A stretch of DNA of 64,000 nucleotides from Superficieibacter electus (GTDB lineage Bacteria > Pseudomonadota > Gammaproteobacteria > Enterobacterales > Enterobacteriaceae). The position numbers and the translations under genes were made by a program. A model generated the notes under the pieces. That model was not told where the DNA came from. It was given only the letters and a program-made list of their open reading frames with translations, and did no database searches. Of the stretch, positions 48,995-60,446 are shown in pieces (within the stretch, counting starts at the first letter, position 1; every line of letters begins with the position of its first letter). The stretch is from the NCBI RefSeq assembly GCF_002915575.1, contig NZ_PQGD01000012.1:142626-206625 (forward strand), in the 5' to 3' direction.

Positions 48995-49609
48995 CACGTT
49001 TTTACTCCTGCTCCCTAAGAGGTATGCCGCGTGTCGTATAAAACGTCCTTTGGGCCCCGGAGTCAAGCATCAAAAAGCGGTCAAATTATACGGTGCGGCC
49101 CCGTGATTTCAAACAATAAGTAGCGAAAAGGTGAATAAATGTTTAAATAATTTTCTGGAGTGCTATTTTTCAACTTTTCATCAAACGGTGAACGATCGGG
49201 CAAAAGTCCCAATAACGCGAAAAGCCTGATGATAAAGCGTGCACCAGATCACATAATAAACATTTCTGCTTTTAACCATGAAACAGGAGCACTATCTGTC
49301 TCACGTACAACTGTTTGATATATCAACGTAAAAAAATCGATTGTTTGCAAAACAGCGGCATACTTCCTATAAACACCTCATTGACATTTATAATAAATAT
49401 TTAACAACACGCTGTTATTCACTTTGAACATCTGTAGCAGACTGATATTTTCCATGTTGACTATTTTTAGGGTTAACAAAAAGAGCGAAGTTAAATCAAC
49501 GCAAATAAACAGTTAAGCACAAGTTAAAATCAATAGAACTTATCGTCATTACTTACTCAAATATTTAACATTGTCAGGTGCGTTTTTTTTCTACTTTTTT
49601 TGATAAAAA
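48995..49609. promoter_or_regulatory. atpI-rsmG spacer containing the atp promoter region
   Basis: This 615-bp, AT-rich stretch has no credible gene. It should carry the atp operon promoter near the atpI end. Several promoter-like hexamers occur (for example TTGACA at 49381 on the plus strand), but I cannot choose one confidently. No hairpin-plus-T terminator is evident after rsmG. Confidence 0.5.
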
Positions 49610-50233
49610 TTAAATTTTGTTGTGTCGCAAGAGCACCAGATGACGCTCCCCCTCCAGTTGCGGCACCCTGAGTTTCACCACCGATTCCACATTGAATTCA
49701 ACAGGAAGTTGCGCGATTTCTTCATCAGGTAACTGGCCTTTGAGTGCGTAAAAGCGCCCTTGCGTACCAGGGAGATGATGGCACCACTGCACCATATCCG
49801 TTAACGACGCAAACGCCCGGCTGATGACGCCGTCAAACGGTGGTTCAGCCGTAAACGCCTCTACCCTGCTTTGTACCGGATGCACGTTAGTCAGCTTAAG
49901 CTCATGCTGGACCTGGCGCAGAAAACGAACCCGCTTACCCAGACTGTCGAGCAGGGTGAACTGCGCGTGCGGACAAACAATGGCTAAGGGAATGCCGGGC
50001 AAGCCAGGGCCAGTCCCGACATCGATAAAACGCGTCCCTTCGAGGTAAGGTGCCACAACCAGGCTATCAAGAATATGACGGACCAGCATCTCGTTCGGGT
50101 CGCGTACCGACGTCAGATTGTAGGCTTTGTTCCATTTGTCGAGCATATCGACATAGGCAACTAACTGGTTTTTCTGGTGATCGGAGAGCGAAATACCTGC
50201 TTTGTCGAGCAGATGAGAGAGTTTGTTGAGCAC
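49610..50233 (-). CDS. rsmG: 16S rRNA G527 7-methyltransferase RsmG
   Basis: SAM-dependent methyltransferase (207 residues) modifying G527 of 16S rRNA. I use the GTG start at 50233, whose product begins (M)[15 protein letters not shown] as in E. coli; 16 more upstream codons are open but unlike the family. SAM loop [17 protein letters not shown] and [12 protein letters not shown] are present, with the substrate block VISRAFASL. It follows mnmG in the gid operon. Confidence 0.95.
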   Translation of the reverse strand: MLNKLSHLLDKAGISLSDHQKNQLVAYVDMLDKWNKAYNLTSVRDPNEMLVRHILDSLVVAPYLEGTRFIDVGTGPGLPGIPLAIVCPHAQFTLLDSLGKRVRFLRQVQHELKLTNVHPVQSRVEAFTAEPPFDGVISRAFASLTDMVQWCHHLPGTQGRFYALKGQLPDEEIAQLPVEFNVESVVKLRVPQLEGERHLVLLRHNKI

Positions 50234-50297
50234 GGTGCATACCTGTTTGCGATAATTTGCCAGATGACGATTTTGCCCCATCTGGCTGACGTTGCAG

Positions 50298-50323
50298 GCC
50301 CGGTACGCTTAACGCCACCGGGC
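50298..50323. repeat. REP element between mnmG and rsmG
   Basis: GCCCGGT and ACCGGGC around ACGCTTAACGCC. Confidence 0.65.
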
Positions 50324-50336
50324 AGTTTTCAAAGTA

Positions 50337-52226
50337 TCAGGCGCTGCGACGCAGCATGCCTTGTTTTTTCAGCCAGACCAGCAAAATCGAGATAGCTGCA
50401 GGCGTGATCCCGGAGATACGTGAAGCCTGACCGATCGAGACTGGTTTATGATCGTTTAATTTGGCTATCACCTCGTTCGACAAGCCGGATACCTGGCGGT
50501 AATCGAGCATCTCAGGCAGCAGCGTATTTTCGTTACGCTGCTGTTTTTCAATCTCATCCTGCTGACGAGCGATGTAACCTTCGTATTTGATCTGGATCTC
50601 AACCTGCTCAGCGGCCTGTACGTCGTCCAGCGCGGGCGCGAACGGTGTCAGTGAGGTCAGTTGCTGATACGTCATTTCCGGGCGGCGCAGGAGATCTTCG
50701 CCGTTTGCTTCACGCGAAAGCGGGGCAGCCAGGTGAGCATTCACTTCCGGGGCTGCCTCTACCGATGGCGAAACCCAGGTTGCTTTCAGACGCTGACGTT
50801 CACGCTCAATATTTTCCAGTTTCTCGTTGAAACGCGCCCAGCGCGCATCGTCTACCAGGCCCAGCTCGCGACCCGCTTCGGTCAGGCGCAAATCGGCATT
50901 GTCTTCGCGCAACATCAGGCGGTATTCCGCGCGTGAGGTAAACATGCGGTACGGCTCTTTGGTGCCCAGCGTACACAGATCGTCTACCAGCACGCCGAGG
51001 TAGGCCTGGGAACGACCAGGTGCCCAGCCTTCTTTTTCAGCGGAGCAGCGCGCGGCGTTCAGTCCCGCCAGCAGCCCCTGCGCGGCGGCTTCTTCGTAGC
51101 CCGTTGTACCGTTGATTTGTCCGGCAAAGAATAGTCCCTGGATAAATTTGCTTTCCAGCGTCGGTTTCAGGTCCCGCGGATCGAAGAAATCGTACTCAAT
51201 GGCGTAGCCGGGGCGCACAATCCTCGCGTTTTCCATCCCCTGCATGGAACGGACAATTTGCATCTGTACATCGAACGGCAGGCTGGTGGAGATACCATTC
51301 GGGTAAATTTCATTAGAGGTCAGTCCTTCCGGCTCAAGGAAGATCTGATGCTGGTTTCTGTCGGCAAAGCGCATCACTTTGTCTTCGATCGACGGGCAGT
51401 AGCGCGGACCAATGCCTTCAATCACGCCAGCGTACATCGGGCTACGATCGAGGTTATTACGGATCACGTCATGGGTTTTTTCGTTAGTGTACGTGACGTA
51501 GCACGGCACCTGACGCGGATGTTGATCCGCAGATCCCATAAACGAGAATACTGGTAGCGGGTTATCGCCGTGCTGCTGTGCCAGCACGCTGAAGTCGATA
51601 GTCCGCGCATCAATTCGCGGCGGCGTGCCGGTTTTCAGGCGGTTTACGCGCAATGGCAGTTCCCGCAGGCGGCGGGAAAGGGAGATCGACGGCGGATCGC
51701 CTGCGCGGCCGCCGCTGTAGTTATCCAGTCCGATGTGGATCTTACCATCCAGAAAGGTCCCGACGGTGAGCACGACCGCTTTGGCACGGAATTTAAGCCC
51801 CATCTGAGTGACGGCCCCGACAACGCGATCGTTTTCGACGATCAGATCCTCGACCGCCTGCTGGAAGATCATCAGGTTGGGCTGGTTCTCCAGCGCGGTA
51901 CGCACTGCCTGGCGGTAAAGCACGCGATCCGCCTGGGCGCGGGTAGCACGAACAGCCGGGCCTTTGCTTGCGTTTAGTATCCTAAACTGAATGCCCGCCT
52001 GATCGATCGCCTTCGCCATCAGTCCGCCAAGCGCATCGACTTCTTTTACCAGGTGTCCTTTCCCAATGCCGCCAATTGCCGGGTTGCAGCTCATTTGCCC
52101 CAGCGTGTCGATATTATGCGTCAAGAGAAGGGTCTGCTGACCCATACGCGCTGCGGCCATTGCGGCCTCAGTGCCTGCATGACCCCCGCCAATGATGATG
52201 ACGTCAAAAGGAGCCTGATAAAACAT
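50337..52226 (-). CDS. mnmG: tRNA uridine-34 modification enzyme MnmG
   Basis: FAD-dependent partner of MnmE. It has 629 residues. The FAD motif is [20 protein letters not shown] at 10-29; the conserved [21 protein letters not shown] and [17 protein letters not shown] blocks follow, and the C-terminal helical domain ends IRLL-like [20 protein letters not shown]. It borders oriC and is transcribed away from it, which in E. coli stimulates initiation. Confidence 0.98.
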   Translation of the reverse strand: MFYQAPFDVIIIGGGHAGTEAAMAAARMGQQTLLLTHNIDTLGQMSCNPAIGGIGKGHLVKEVDALGGLMAKAIDQAGIQFRILNASKGPAVRATRAQADRVLYRQAVRTALENQPNLMIFQQAVEDLIVENDRVVGAVTQMGLKFRAKAVVLTVGTFLDGKIHIGLDNYSGGRAGDPPSISLSRRLRELPLRVNRLKTGTPPRIDARTIDFSVLAQQHGDNPLPVFSFMGSADQHPRQVPCYVTYTNEKTHDVIRNNLDRSPMYAGVIEGIGPRYCPSIEDKVMRFADRNQHQIFLEPEGLTSNEIYPNGISTSLPFDVQMQIVRSMQGMENARIVRPGYAIEYDFFDPRDLKPTLESKFIQGLFFAGQINGTTGYEEAAAQGLLAGLNAARCSAEKEGWAPGRSQAYLGVLVDDLCTLGTKEPYRMFTSRAEYRLMLREDNADLRLTEAGRELGLVDDARWARFNEKLENIERERQRLKATWVSPSVEAAPEVNAHLAAPLSREANGEDLLRRPEMTYQQLTSLTPFAPALDDVQAAEQVEIQIKYEGYIARQQDEIEKQQRNENTLLPEMLDYRQVSGLSNEVIAKLNDHKPVSIGQASRISGITPAAISILLVWLKKQGMLRRSA

Positions 52227-52316
52227 GGTGATTTGCCTCGCGTAAAGCGGTGTTGAAAAGGATTGAAGCCCGGGCCGTGGATTCTACTCAACTTTAGTCG
52301 ATCGAGAAAGCACCAG

Positions 52317-52600
52317 TATCCTGGCTATTAAATAAAGAAGATCTTTATATAGAGATCTGTTTTATTATGATCTCTTATTAGGATCGCCATCCCCTGTGGA
52401 TAAGTCAGATCCGGCGTTAAAGATCAAACCGTTAGTAAGGATCATTAACTGTGAATGATCGGTGATCCCGTTCAGTATAAGCTGGGATCAAAAGGGCGGG
52501 TTATACACAACTCAAAAACTGACCAACGGTTATACTTTGGATAACTACCGGTTGATCCAAGCTTTTAACCAGAGTTATCCACATTCGATCGCGCGATCTT
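52317..52600. other. oriC: Chromosomal replication origin oriC
   Basis: Located between mnmG and mioC as in E. coli. Three AT-rich 13-mer-type repeats begin GATCT: 52340-52352, 52354-52366 and 52369-52381; the leftmost (GATCTTTATATAG) is the most diverged. DnaA boxes are R1 TGTGGATAA (52395-52403), R2 TTATACACA (52501-52509), R3-like TTTGGATAA (52536-52544) and R4 TTATCCACA (52575-52583). Fourteen GATC sites occur between 52300 and 52600. An IHF-type stretch surrounds GGATCATTAACTG. The left boundary is approximate. Confidence 0.95.
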
Positions 52601-53049
52601 TAAGCGTTTTTGAGTAAATTAATCCAGAATCCGAGCCATTCTCCTGCGGGATCTTCTGGAATGTCATGCTCAAGCACATTGATCTTCAATGTTTCGCCGA
52701 TCTGTTTCGCCCCGCAGATCGTCATTTCAGCATCCAGTTTTTCGATCGCGCCGCAGAACGTGTCGTATTCACGGCTTCCCAGACCGATCGCACCAAAACG
52801 GATCTGCGACAGATCCGGTTGCTGTGCTTTTAGCTCGTCAAATAAAGGCTGAATGTTGTCCGGCAGATCGCCCGCACCATGCGTGGAGGAGATTACCAGC
52901 CAGATGCCAGCCGTGGGCAATTCCTCCAGCAGCGGACCATGCAGGGTTTCGGTAGAAAAACCAGCGTCCTCCAGCTTTTCAGCCAGGTGTTCCGCTACAT
53001 ATTCGGCACCGCCAAGGGTGCTGCCGCTGATAAGAGTAATGTCTGCCAT
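52600..53049 (-). CDS. mioC: Flavodoxin-like protein MioC
   Basis: FMN-binding flavodoxin of 149 residues, implicated in biotin synthase activity. FMN loops are ISGSTLGGAEYVAEHL, STHGAGDLPDN and GLGSREYDTFCGA. The gene is transcribed toward oriC. A DnaA-box-like TGTGGACAA (8 of 9) at 53108-53116 lies in its promoter region, as in E. coli where DnaA represses mioC. Confidence 0.96.
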   Translation of the reverse strand: MADITLISGSTLGGAEYVAEHLAEKLEDAGFSTETLHGPLLEELPTAGIWLVISSTHGAGDLPDNIQPLFDELKAQQPDLSQIRFGAIGLGSREYDTFCGAIEKLDAEMTICGAKQIGETLKINVLEHDIPEDPAGEWLGFWINLLKNA

Positions 53050-53137
53050 AAGAGCCCATCCTGTTAAAGAGGGGCTATTGTACGCTGTGCAGGAGCTGGG
53101 ATCTACCTGTGGACAACAGGGGTATTAAAAAGAACGT

Positions 53138-53596
53138 TCAGGGACGGATCGTACGCATGATCGGGTTTTGCAGCGAGATCAGGGTTTCGGTGGATTGTAT
53201 TTCATCAATTGTTTGGATCTTGTTGATAAGTACCTGTTGGAGAGCATCAATCGATCGGCACATGACCTTAATAAAGATGCTGTAGTGCCCGGTGGTGTAA
53301 TAGGCTTCAGTCACTTCATCCAGGCTTTCCAGTTTTGCCAGCGCGGAAGGGTAGTCCTTCGCGCTCTTTAAAATGATGCCGATAAAACAGCATACGTCAT
53401 AGCCAAGTTGCTTTGGGCTGATATCTATCCGGGCACCCGTAATGATGCCTGCCTGTTTCATTTTCTCTACACGGACGTGAATAGTGCCTGGGCTGACACC
53501 AAATTGTTTGGCCAGTTCGGCGTAAGCGGTGCGTGCGTTGGCCATCAAGGCTTCAAGGATGCCGCGGTCCAGATTGTCGATCTGATAATTTTCCAT
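53138..53596 (-). CDS. asnC: Lrp/AsnC-family regulator AsnC
   Basis: Asparagine-responsive activator of asnA, 152 residues. The N-terminal winged HTH is YAELAKQFGVSPGTIHVRVEKM; the C-terminal RAM domain binds the effector. Divergent from asnA with a 150-bp shared promoter region. Confidence 0.97.
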   Translation of the reverse strand: MENYQIDNLDRGILEALMANARTAYAELAKQFGVSPGTIHVRVEKMKQAGIITGARIDISPKQLGYDVCCFIGIILKSAKDYPSALAKLESLDEVTEAYYTTGHYSIFIKVMCRSIDALQQVLINKIQTIDEIQSTETLISLQNPIMRTIRP

Positions 53597-53746
53597 AGCT
53601 TTTTCTTATGAAGAATAGTGATTCAATTTATTTTAGCTTGTTATTTTGATGAATTAAAAGTGAGTCAGCCTTTTTGTTGTTGGATTATTGAATTGTGCCC
53701 GCTTTTTGTTGCTTAATCATAGGTAACAGGACGCAGGAGTATAAAA

Positions 53747-54739
53747 ATGAAAACCGCTTATATCGCAAAACAACGCCAGATCAGTTTCGTAAAATCCCAT
53801 TTTTCCCGCCAGCTGGAAGAGAAGCTGGGCCTGATTGAAGTGCAGGCTCCAATCTTAAGCCGGGTGGGTGACGGGACGCAGGATAACTTATCTGGCTGCG
53901 AAAAAGCGGTGCAGGTGAAAGTGAAAACACTGCCAGACGCCCAGTTCGAAGTGGTTCACTCACTGGCGAAATGGAAACGTCAAACCCTGGGACAACACGA
54001 CTTCAGCGCGGGCGAAGGGCTGTACACGCATATGAAAGCCCTTCGCCCCGATGAAGACCGGCTGACCGCTATCCATTCCGTTTACGTTGATCAGTGGGAC
54101 TGGGAACGCGTGATGGGTGATGGCGAGCGCCATATTGCAACCTTGCATTCTACGGTTGAGGCGATTTGGGCAGGTATTAAAGCGACCGAAGCCGCAGTGA
54201 GCAAAGAATTTGGTCTGACACCGTTCCTGCCAGATCAGATCCACTTTGTTCATAGCCAGGATCTGCTGACGCGTTTTCCCGATCTTGATGCCAAAGGTCG
54301 GGAGAGAGCGATCGCCAAAGAGTTGGGTGCGGTATTTCTGATCGGCATCGGTGGAACGCTTTCTGATGGCCAGCGTCACGACGTGCGTGCGCCGGATTAC
54401 GATGACTGGAGTTCTGCTTCCGCCTCTGGTGCCGCCGGTCTGAACGGCGATATTCTGGTCTGGAACCCGATTCTGGAAGATGCGTTTGAGCTTTCATCGA
54501 TGGGCATTCGTGTGGATGCCGACACCCTGAAACGCCAGCTGGCACTGACCGGCGATGAAGATCGCCTGAAGCTGGAATGGCACCAGGCGTTGCTGCGCGG
54601 TGAGATGCCACAGACCATCGGCGGCGGTATCGGGCAATCGCGTTTAACGATGTTACTGCTCCAGTTGCCGCATATCGGCCAGGTACAGTGCGGCGTCTGG
54701 CCAGCGCAGGTGCGTGAAAGCGTTTGTGCGCTGCTGTAA
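53747..54739 (+). CDS. asnA: Asparagine synthetase A
   Basis: Ammonia-dependent asparagine synthetase, 330 residues, class II aaRS-like fold. Blocks [42 protein letters not shown] and [15 protein letters not shown] (motif 3) match the family. GCAGGAG precedes the ATG. The stop is only 1 bp from the convergent viaA stop, leaving no room for a separate terminator. Confidence 0.98.
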   Translation: MKTAYIAKQRQISFVKSHFSRQLEEKLGLIEVQAPILSRVGDGTQDNLSGCEKAVQVKVKTLPDAQFEVVHSLAKWKRQTLGQHDFSAGEGLYTHMKALRPDEDRLTAIHSVYVDQWDWERVMGDGERHIATLHSTVEAIWAGIKATEAAVSKEFGLTPFLPDQIHFVHSQDLLTRFPDLDAKGRERAIAKELGAVFLIGIGGTLSDGQRHDVRAPDYDDWSSASASGAAGLNGDILVWNPILEDAFELSSMGIRVDADTLKRQLALTGDEDRLKLEWHQALLRGEMPQTIGGGIGQSRLTMLLLQLPHIGQVQCGVWPAQVRESVCALL

Positions 54740-54740
54740 T

Positions 54741-56192
54741 TCAGCGCCGCCAGCGTCTGAGCAGGCGGCTGCGCATCCCGGTATCAAAGCGCCAGATATG
54801 ATCGAAAATACGCATGATGCCGGGTTTACCGTGGGTCGACATTGCCACCGCATGAAAGCGGTGCTGATGTCGCCGCTGCAGTTCTCCCACCTTATTCACC
54901 ACCTCATCCGGCAGCCGCTGGGCGATAAAATCTGAGATCACCACCGCATCGGCATCTGCCCATTCCTGATCCTGTAAACGTTCGACGATGGCGCGAAAGC
55001 AGCTTGCCAGATCGGTGCCGCCGCGAAAGCGCTGGCTAAGGAAGCGGATCGCCTGTTCGATGCCCTGTGGGCCGCTAAGTTCATAGCGCACCACTTCGCT
55101 TGAAAAGAGCATGATAAAGCAACGGCGGTTATCGGCGAGCGCGACGCGCATTAGCGCCAGGCAAAATGCTTTTGCGCATTGTTCGTTGAAGCCCCCCATC
55201 GAGCCGGAGGTATCAACGCAGACAATAAATGGACCGCGCGGCTGCTCGTCAACATCCTGATGGACAACCGGGCGTTCAGAAATCTTTTCCCGCCACGCTT
55301 CGCCATGCAGGCGGTAAGTCAAAAGCTGCTTCTCCACCAGCCGTCGGTAAAATTCATATTCCAGCTCGGTGATGCCAAGCGTCGCCAGTTCCGGTGGTAG
55401 CAGGCGCAAAATGTCATCGCTCTGCACGATGCCATCTACCTGTTCCGGCACGCTGGACGGCTCGCGAACCAGCGTGCGGAAGGTTTCCATCGGTGCCTCT
55501 TTTTTCGGGACAGATTTAGCTTCACGCGAGCGACCAAGTTGCTCCGCCAGCTGCATTAGCTCCGGCTGTTGCGCCAGAAAGTCACCGTATTTGACGATGA
55601 GCTGGTAGTCACCGCGCTGAAGTTTACCGGCGCTCATATCCCATAGCCGACCGGCAGCGTTATCGTTTTCCACCAGCACCGGCTCAAGCTGCCCGCTTAA
55701 GGTCATCCGTTCCTGCACTTCATTGAGCAGCTTGTCATGTTCTTCTTCCAGCAATTGCTGGTTGAGCGTTGTGACCTGGACCACCAGGCTTAGCCGCCAG
55801 CGCTGTAAAAAAAGCGTCTGCAGGGCGGGGGTGAAGGTGGGATTCGCCTCCACCAGCTGTCTGGCCTGCCCGGCATAAGGCGAGCGGATCTTATTCAACA
55901 GCGTCAGGATCTGCGGTAACTGGACAATAAACTGCGACGTAGAGAGCAACTGGCTTTGCTGATAACAGAGCACTTCTTCGGTAAGTTCTGGCGAGACGTG
56001 GGTTTCTTTCAGCCGGTTTTTCAGCATTTCGCGCCAGCGCGGGATATCGTCAGTTACTGCGTTTTTCAGGCGCGGGAATTTTTCAAAAAACAGTGCCAGT
56101 ACCGGTGAGGCCATTAAGACAAGGATGGTCTCTTCGATCAATCCGTCTTCACCAATCGCTAACAGGACATTGAGCGTATCCAGGTTTAGCAT
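54741..56192 (-). CDS. viaA: ViaA, von Willebrand A-domain partner of RavA
   Basis: Protein of 483 residues working with the MoxR ATPase RavA; in E. coli the pair affects respiratory complexes and aminoglycoside sensitivity. The C-terminal VWA domain has the MIDAS motif VDTSGSMGG near 330, with Thr in GGTDLASCF and Asp in VVISDF. It overlaps the 3' end of ravA by 7 bp. Confidence 0.96.
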   Translation of the reverse strand: MLNLDTLNVLLAIGEDGLIEETILVLMASPVLALFFEKFPRLKNAVTDDIPRWREMLKNRLKETHVSPELTEEVLCYQQSQLLSTSQFIVQLPQILTLLNKIRSPYAGQARQLVEANPTFTPALQTLFLQRWRLSLVVQVTTLNQQLLEEEHDKLLNEVQERMTLSGQLEPVLVENDNAAGRLWDMSAGKLQRGDYQLIVKYGDFLAQQPELMQLAEQLGRSREAKSVPKKEAPMETFRTLVREPSSVPEQVDGIVQSDDILRLLPPELATLGITELEYEFYRRLVEKQLLTYRLHGEAWREKISERPVVHQDVDEQPRGPFIVCVDTSGSMGGFNEQCAKAFCLALMRVALADNRRCFIMLFSSEVVRYELSGPQGIEQAIRFLSQRFRGGTDLASCFRAIVERLQDQEWADADAVVISDFIAQRLPDEVVNKVGELQRRHQHRFHAVAMSTHGKPGIMRIFDHIWRFDTGMRSRLLRRWRR

Positions 56193-57682
56193 TGTTTTGC
56201 CTGTTTGATCTGCTCTCCGACATCCTGCAGGCTGGCTTCAATACGCCCGAGCCAGTCTGGCGCAATGAACAGGCATTTTTGCTGCTCGCTAAAGCGCGTG
56301 TGCTGCTGGTGCCACTCATCGTCCAGCGCATCAAGCTGCTGTTTTATCTCTTCTGGCATGTTTTCCTGCGAGAGACCGGGAAGCGCAAGGCGTGTTCCCT
56401 GAAGGCTCACGTCGCGTACCAGCAGATACTGGCCGGGGTCGACGTCAAGGTTGACCACCTGTGCAAAGCCAATACCGTTAAGCTTCGCGCGGATCTCACC
56501 GCCCTTTTCCAGCCAGTTTGCCAGTGCGGCACGTTCGAAGGTGAGATGAACAACGTCTATATCGTGCAGCTTAAGCGGCTGCTGAAGCAGTAAGGTGATG
56601 ACTGAGCCTTCTGCTTCTGCCGGCAGTTCGTAATGGGGTTTACGGCTGAACATGCCGCCCTGACGCACAACTTTCAGCGCGGTTTTGTCGCTCTGTTGCT
56701 GCTGCAACTGGAGGCGGCGCTGGGTTATCGCGCCCAGGCGCGTCAGCATGGACTGCTGCTGCCAGGCATGTCCGGTCATCACAATTTCAAGCTGATGTTG
56801 CATCAGATTTTTACTTTCCGCATCGTGCCACAGACAATCTTTCAGCAGGATCACGTCAATGGGCGCAATGGCGTCACGGCCACTGAAAAAGGCGCTGGCC
56901 TGAAGCAGGCGGATGGCTTTTTTCCAGCGGCGGTCGGAAACATACGGTGCGGCAGGCAGGTTATCAAGCTGCTGGCGGAGCAAAAAGATCAGTTCAAAAA
57001 CGCTGTCGGGTAATTTGACGTTGCCGATATCGATTTGCCACTGGGCAAACTCTTCGTCAGTGACCTGCAAACTGGCGGCAACCGGGTTATTATTTTCGTC
57101 CTGCTGGCCGGTCAGCATGGCGCGGAAGTTTCCCTTCTCCTGCACTTTATCCAGCCACAGGCGGATGAGCATACGATCGTAAAGCGCTTCCAGACTGCTG
57201 TCCGCTTCCGGCAGTTCATTTGAGGCTGCGACCAGCAGGCGCATTGGAATTTTTTCTTCATGCGCGCCGTTGCGAAAGTGGCGTTCGTTGATGGCGGTCA
57301 ACAGGGTGTTAAGAATGGCCGGGCCTGCTTTCCAGATCTCATCGAGAAAAACGATTTCCGCTTCCGGCAGGTAGCCCGCCGTAAGACGCTCATAGCGGCC
57401 TTCATCTTTTAGCGCCTGAATAGAGAGCGGGCCGAAAACCTCTTCCGGCGTCGAAAAACGGGTCATCAGATATTCAAACGCTCTGGCATGCTGAAAGGCA
57501 TATTTTAAGCGGCGTGCAATCAGACTTTTGGCAATGCCCGGAGGGCCTAACAGAAAAACGCTTTCACCGCTTAACGCCGCCAGCAGGCACAGGCGAATCG
57601 CATGGCTGCGCTCATAAAGTCCTTTTTCCAGGGCACTGCTCAGGCGGGAAATTCTTTCTGCTAACAGGTGTGATTGAGCCAT
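56186..57682 (-). CDS. ravA: MoxR-type AAA+ ATPase RavA
   Basis: Hexameric AAA+ ATPase of 498 residues from [14 protein letters not shown]; two in-frame codons upstream (MI) are unlikely. Walker A is GPPGIAKS, Walker [12 protein letters not shown], with sensor 1 in [13 protein letters not shown]. The C-terminal LARA and triple-helix regions bind the inducible lysine decarboxylase LdcI in E. coli. Operon with viaA. Confidence 0.97.
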   Translation of the reverse strand: MAQSHLLAERISRLSSALEKGLYERSHAIRLCLLAALSGESVFLLGPPGIAKSLIARRLKYAFQHARAFEYLMTRFSTPEEVFGPLSIQALKDEGRYERLTAGYLPEAEIVFLDEIWKAGPAILNTLLTAINERHFRNGAHEEKIPMRLLVAASNELPEADSSLEALYDRMLIRLWLDKVQEKGNFRAMLTGQQDENNNPVAASLQVTDEEFAQWQIDIGNVKLPDSVFELIFLLRQQLDNLPAAPYVSDRRWKKAIRLLQASAFFSGRDAIAPIDVILLKDCLWHDAESKNLMQHQLEIVMTGHAWQQQSMLTRLGAITQRRLQLQQQQSDKTALKVVRQGGMFSRKPHYELPAEAEGSVITLLLQQPLKLHDIDVVHLTFERAALANWLEKGGEIRAKLNGIGFAQVVNLDVDPGQYLLVRDVSLQGTRLALPGLSQENMPEEIKQQLDALDDEWHQQHTRFSEQQKCLFIAPDWLGRIEASLQDVGEQIKQAKQC

Positions 57683-57902
57683 AATCAAGTTGCGTCCTTC
57701 TGCCTTTTTGTGGCGGTAAAATGCGAGTATAGCGTTTTCATGTCAGGCCGGTAATAGGCTGAACCTCTGGCACATTTTCTTTGCGCCAGGTTAACCCGAC
57801 TTCACTTAGGGGTACGATTTTGCCATTTATCATGCATACTGTGCGTTTTTTGTGGGCCAAGGGATTAAGCGCACACTCCTTATTCCAACGTAAGATTCGT
57901 CT

Positions 57903-59771
57903 ATGAGCACTGATAATAAGCAATCATTGTCTGCGGTAACCCTCGCAGCCATCGGGGTTGTCTACGGTGATATTGGCACCAGCCCACTTTATACACTGCG
58001 TGAATGTCTTTCCGGCCAGTTTGGTTTTGGCGTGGAGCGCGACGCGGTATTTGGTTTCTTGTCGCTAATTTTTTGGCTTTTGATTTTTGTGGTATCGATT
58101 AAGTACCTGACCTTCGTCATGCGGGCAGACAATGCCGGTGAAGGTGGGATTCTGACGCTGATGTCGCTGGCAGGACGTAATACCTCCGCCAGAATGACCT
58201 CAGTGCTGGTGATTATGGGGCTGATCGGCGGCAGTTTCTTTTATGGTGAAGTGGTAATCACGCCGGCCATCTCGGTGATGTCAGCCATTGAAGGGCTGGA
58301 GATCGTCGCGCCACAGCTGGATACGTGGGTCGTTCCGCTCTCTATTATTGTCCTGACGCTGCTGTTTATGATCCAGAAACACGGTACCGGCATTGTGGGG
58401 AAGCTGTTTGCGCCCATCATGCTGATCTGGTTTCTGATCCTGGCGGTGCTGGGTCTGCGGAGTATTATTGCTAATCCGGACGTGTTGCATGCCCTGAACC
58501 CCATGTGGGCGGTGCATTTCTTCCTTGAATATAAAACTATCTCTTTTGTTGCTCTTGGTGCCGTGGTGCTGTCTATTACCGGCGTGGAAGCGCTGTATGC
58601 TGATATGGGACACTTTGGTAAACTGCCGATTCGCCTGGCGTGGTTTTCCGTGGTGCTGCCATCGCTGGTGCTGAACTATTTCGGTCAGGGTGCGCTGTTA
58701 CTGCGCCATCCTGAGGCGATTAAAAACCCCTTTTTCTTGCTGGCACCCGACTGGGCGCTGATCCCGCTGCTGATTGTCGCCGCGCTGGCGACGGTTATCG
58801 CCTCGCAGGCGGTCATTTCTGGTGTCTTCTCCTTGACCCGCCAGGCGGTGCGCCTGGGGTATTTGTCGCCGATGCGCATCATCCATACGTCTGAAATGGA
58901 ATCCGGGCAGATCTACATCCCGTTCGTAAACTGGCTGCTGTATGCCTCTGTGGTGATTGTCATTGTGAGTTTTGAACACTCCAGCAATCTGGCGGCGGCT
59001 TACGGTATCGCGGTGACCGGAACAATGGTCCTGACGTCATTCCTTTCCACTACCGTGGCGCGTAAGAACTGGCACTGGAATAAGTTTCTCGTGGCGTTCA
59101 TCCTCGTGGCATTCTTGTGTATCGATATTCCGCTATTCTCGGCGAACCTCGATAAGATTGTCTCCGGCGGCTGGTTGCCGTTAAGCCTGGGGCTGATCAT
59201 GTTTACGGTCATGACCACCTGGAAAAGCGAGCGCTTCCGTCTGCTGCGCCGGATGCATGAGCACGGCAATTCACTGGAAGCGATGATTGCCTCACTGGAA
59301 AAATCGCCGCCGGTGCGGGTGCCGGGCACCGCCGTCTATATGTCGCGTGCACTGAACGTGATCCCTTTTGCGTTAATGCATAATCTTAAGCATAACAAGG
59401 TATTGCATGAGCGCGTGATCCTGTTGACCTTGCGCACGGAAGACGCCCCCTACGTACATAATGTGAAGCGCGTGCAAATCGAGCAGCTTTCACCGACCTT
59501 CTGGCGGGTGGTGGCCAGCTACGGCTGGCGCGAAACGCCGAACGTGGAAGAGGTTTTCCACCGCTGCGGCCTGGAAGGCTTAAGCTGCCGAATGATGGAG
59601 ACGTCATTCTTTATGTCTCACGAGTCGCTGATTATTGGCAAGCGGCCTCTCTATTTGCGTCTGCGCGGTAAGTTGTTCCTGCTACTCCAGCGCAACGCAC
59701 TACGTGCGCCGGATCAGTTTGAAATCCCGCCTAACCGGGTTATTGAGCTGGGGACGCAGGTCGAGATTTAA
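57903..59771 (+). CDS. kup: Low-affinity potassium transporter Kup
   Basis: Proton-coupled K+ importer of 622 residues, twelve membrane segments then a ~180-residue cytoplasmic tail. Family blocks [34 protein letters not shown] and [20 protein letters not shown] include conserved acidic residues for K+ and H+. It is divergent from ravA and followed by a REP-like hairpin. Confidence 0.98.
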   Translation: MSTDNKQSLSAVTLAAIGVVYGDIGTSPLYTLRECLSGQFGFGVERDAVFGFLSLIFWLLIFVVSIKYLTFVMRADNAGEGGILTLMSLAGRNTSARMTSVLVIMGLIGGSFFYGEVVITPAISVMSAIEGLEIVAPQLDTWVVPLSIIVLTLLFMIQKHGTGIVGKLFAPIMLIWFLILAVLGLRSIIANPDVLHALNPMWAVHFFLEYKTISFVALGAVVLSITGVEALYADMGHFGKLPIRLAWFSVVLPSLVLNYFGQGALLLRHPEAIKNPFFLLAPDWALIPLLIVAALATVIASQAVISGVFSLTRQAVRLGYLSPMRIIHTSEMESGQIYIPFVNWLLYASVVIVIVSFEHSSNLAAAYGIAVTGTMVLTSFLSTTVARKNWHWNKFLVAFILVAFLCIDIPLFSANLDKIVSGGWLPLSLGLIMFTVMTTWKSERFRLLRRMHEHGNSLEAMIASLEKSPPVRVPGTAVYMSRALNVIPFALMHNLKHNKVLHERVILLTLRTEDAPYVHNVKRVQIEQLSPTFWRVVASYGWRETPNVEEVFHRCGLEGLSCRMMETSFFMSHESLIIGKRPLYLRLRGKLFLLLQRNALRAPDQFEIPPNRVIELGTQVEI

Positions 59772-59780
59772 TTGGTTCAT

Positions 59781-59809
59781 CTGCCGGGTAGCGCGATGTT
59801 ACCCGGCAG
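59781..59809. terminator. Hairpin after kup (REP-like)
   Basis: CTGCCGGGTA and TACCCGGCAG form a 10-bp perfect stem with a 9-base loop 10 bp after kup. There is no T run, so it is either a REP or a weak terminator. Confidence 0.55.
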
Positions 59810-59909
59810 GCATCATCCCTGATACTCTGAGCGAATCCCCGTCAGGCTTATCCCTCTGTGCCATATTTGGCTATTTCTGCCACACCTCCGGTTGCCCTTT
59901 ATTTGCCTT

Positions 59910-59925
59910 AGCGAAACGTTTCGAC
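59910..59925. promoter_or_regulatory. Second LacI-type operator upstream of rbsD
   Basis: AGCGAAACGTTTCGAC matches the promoter-proximal RbsR site at 14 of 16 bases and lies exactly 80 bp upstream of it. Confidence 0.55.
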
Positions 59926-59989
59926 GCCGATCACATTTCTGCAATTACATGATGGTTTTCTGCGCATATGCCACGTTACACTCTTTGTC

Positions 59990-60005
59990 AGCGAAACGTT
60001 TCGCT
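59990..60005. promoter_or_regulatory. RbsR operator of the ribose operon
   Basis: Perfect 16-bp palindrome AGCGAAACGTTTCGCT, 15 bp before the rbsD start, identical to the E. coli RbsR operator core as I recall it. Confidence 0.85.
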
Positions 60006-60019
60006 AGTGGAGCATAAAA

Positions 60020-60439
60020 ATGAAAAAAGGTACGGTGCTGAATTCGGCAATTTCATCGGTGATTTCCCGTCTGGGGCATACCGATACGCTGGTGGTTGGT
60101 GATGCGGGTTTACCCATTCCGGCCAGCACGTCGCGTATTGATATGGCGTTAACCCAGGGCGTACCCGGCTTTATGCAGGTACTGGAGGTGGTGACCAGTG
60201 AAATGCAGGTAGAAGCGGCGATCCTCGCGACGGAAATTAAACAATTTAATCCAATGCTCCATGAAACGTTGCTCAACCATATTGAACAACTGCAACAACA
60301 CCAGGGAAACACCATCGAAGTCCGCTACATTTCGCATGAGGACTTCAAAAAACAAACCGCAGACAGTCAGGCGGTGATTCGCAGCGGGGAGTGTTCCCCG
60401 TATGCGAATATTATTCTCTGTGCTGGCGTGACCTTCTGA
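60020..60439 (+). CDS. rbsD: D-ribose pyranase
   Basis: Interconverts beta-pyranose and beta-furanose forms of ribose so it can be phosphorylated. It has 139 residues, family length, with catalytic His in [12 protein letters not shown] and the C-terminal block [17 protein letters not shown]. First gene of rbsDACB, downstream of the RbsR operator. Confidence 0.97.
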   Translation: MKKGTVLNSAISSVISRLGHTDTLVVGDAGLPIPASTSRIDMALTQGVPGFMQVLEVVTSEMQVEAAILATEIKQFNPMLHETLLNHIEQLQQHQGNTIEVRYISHEDFKKQTADSQAVIRSGECSPYANIILCAGVTF

Positions 60440-60446
60440 GGCCATC

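Noticed and set aside
59920-59960. CRP site upstream of rbsD
   Set aside because: CRP control is expected from E. coli, but I could not find a convincing TGTGA-N6-TCACA match.
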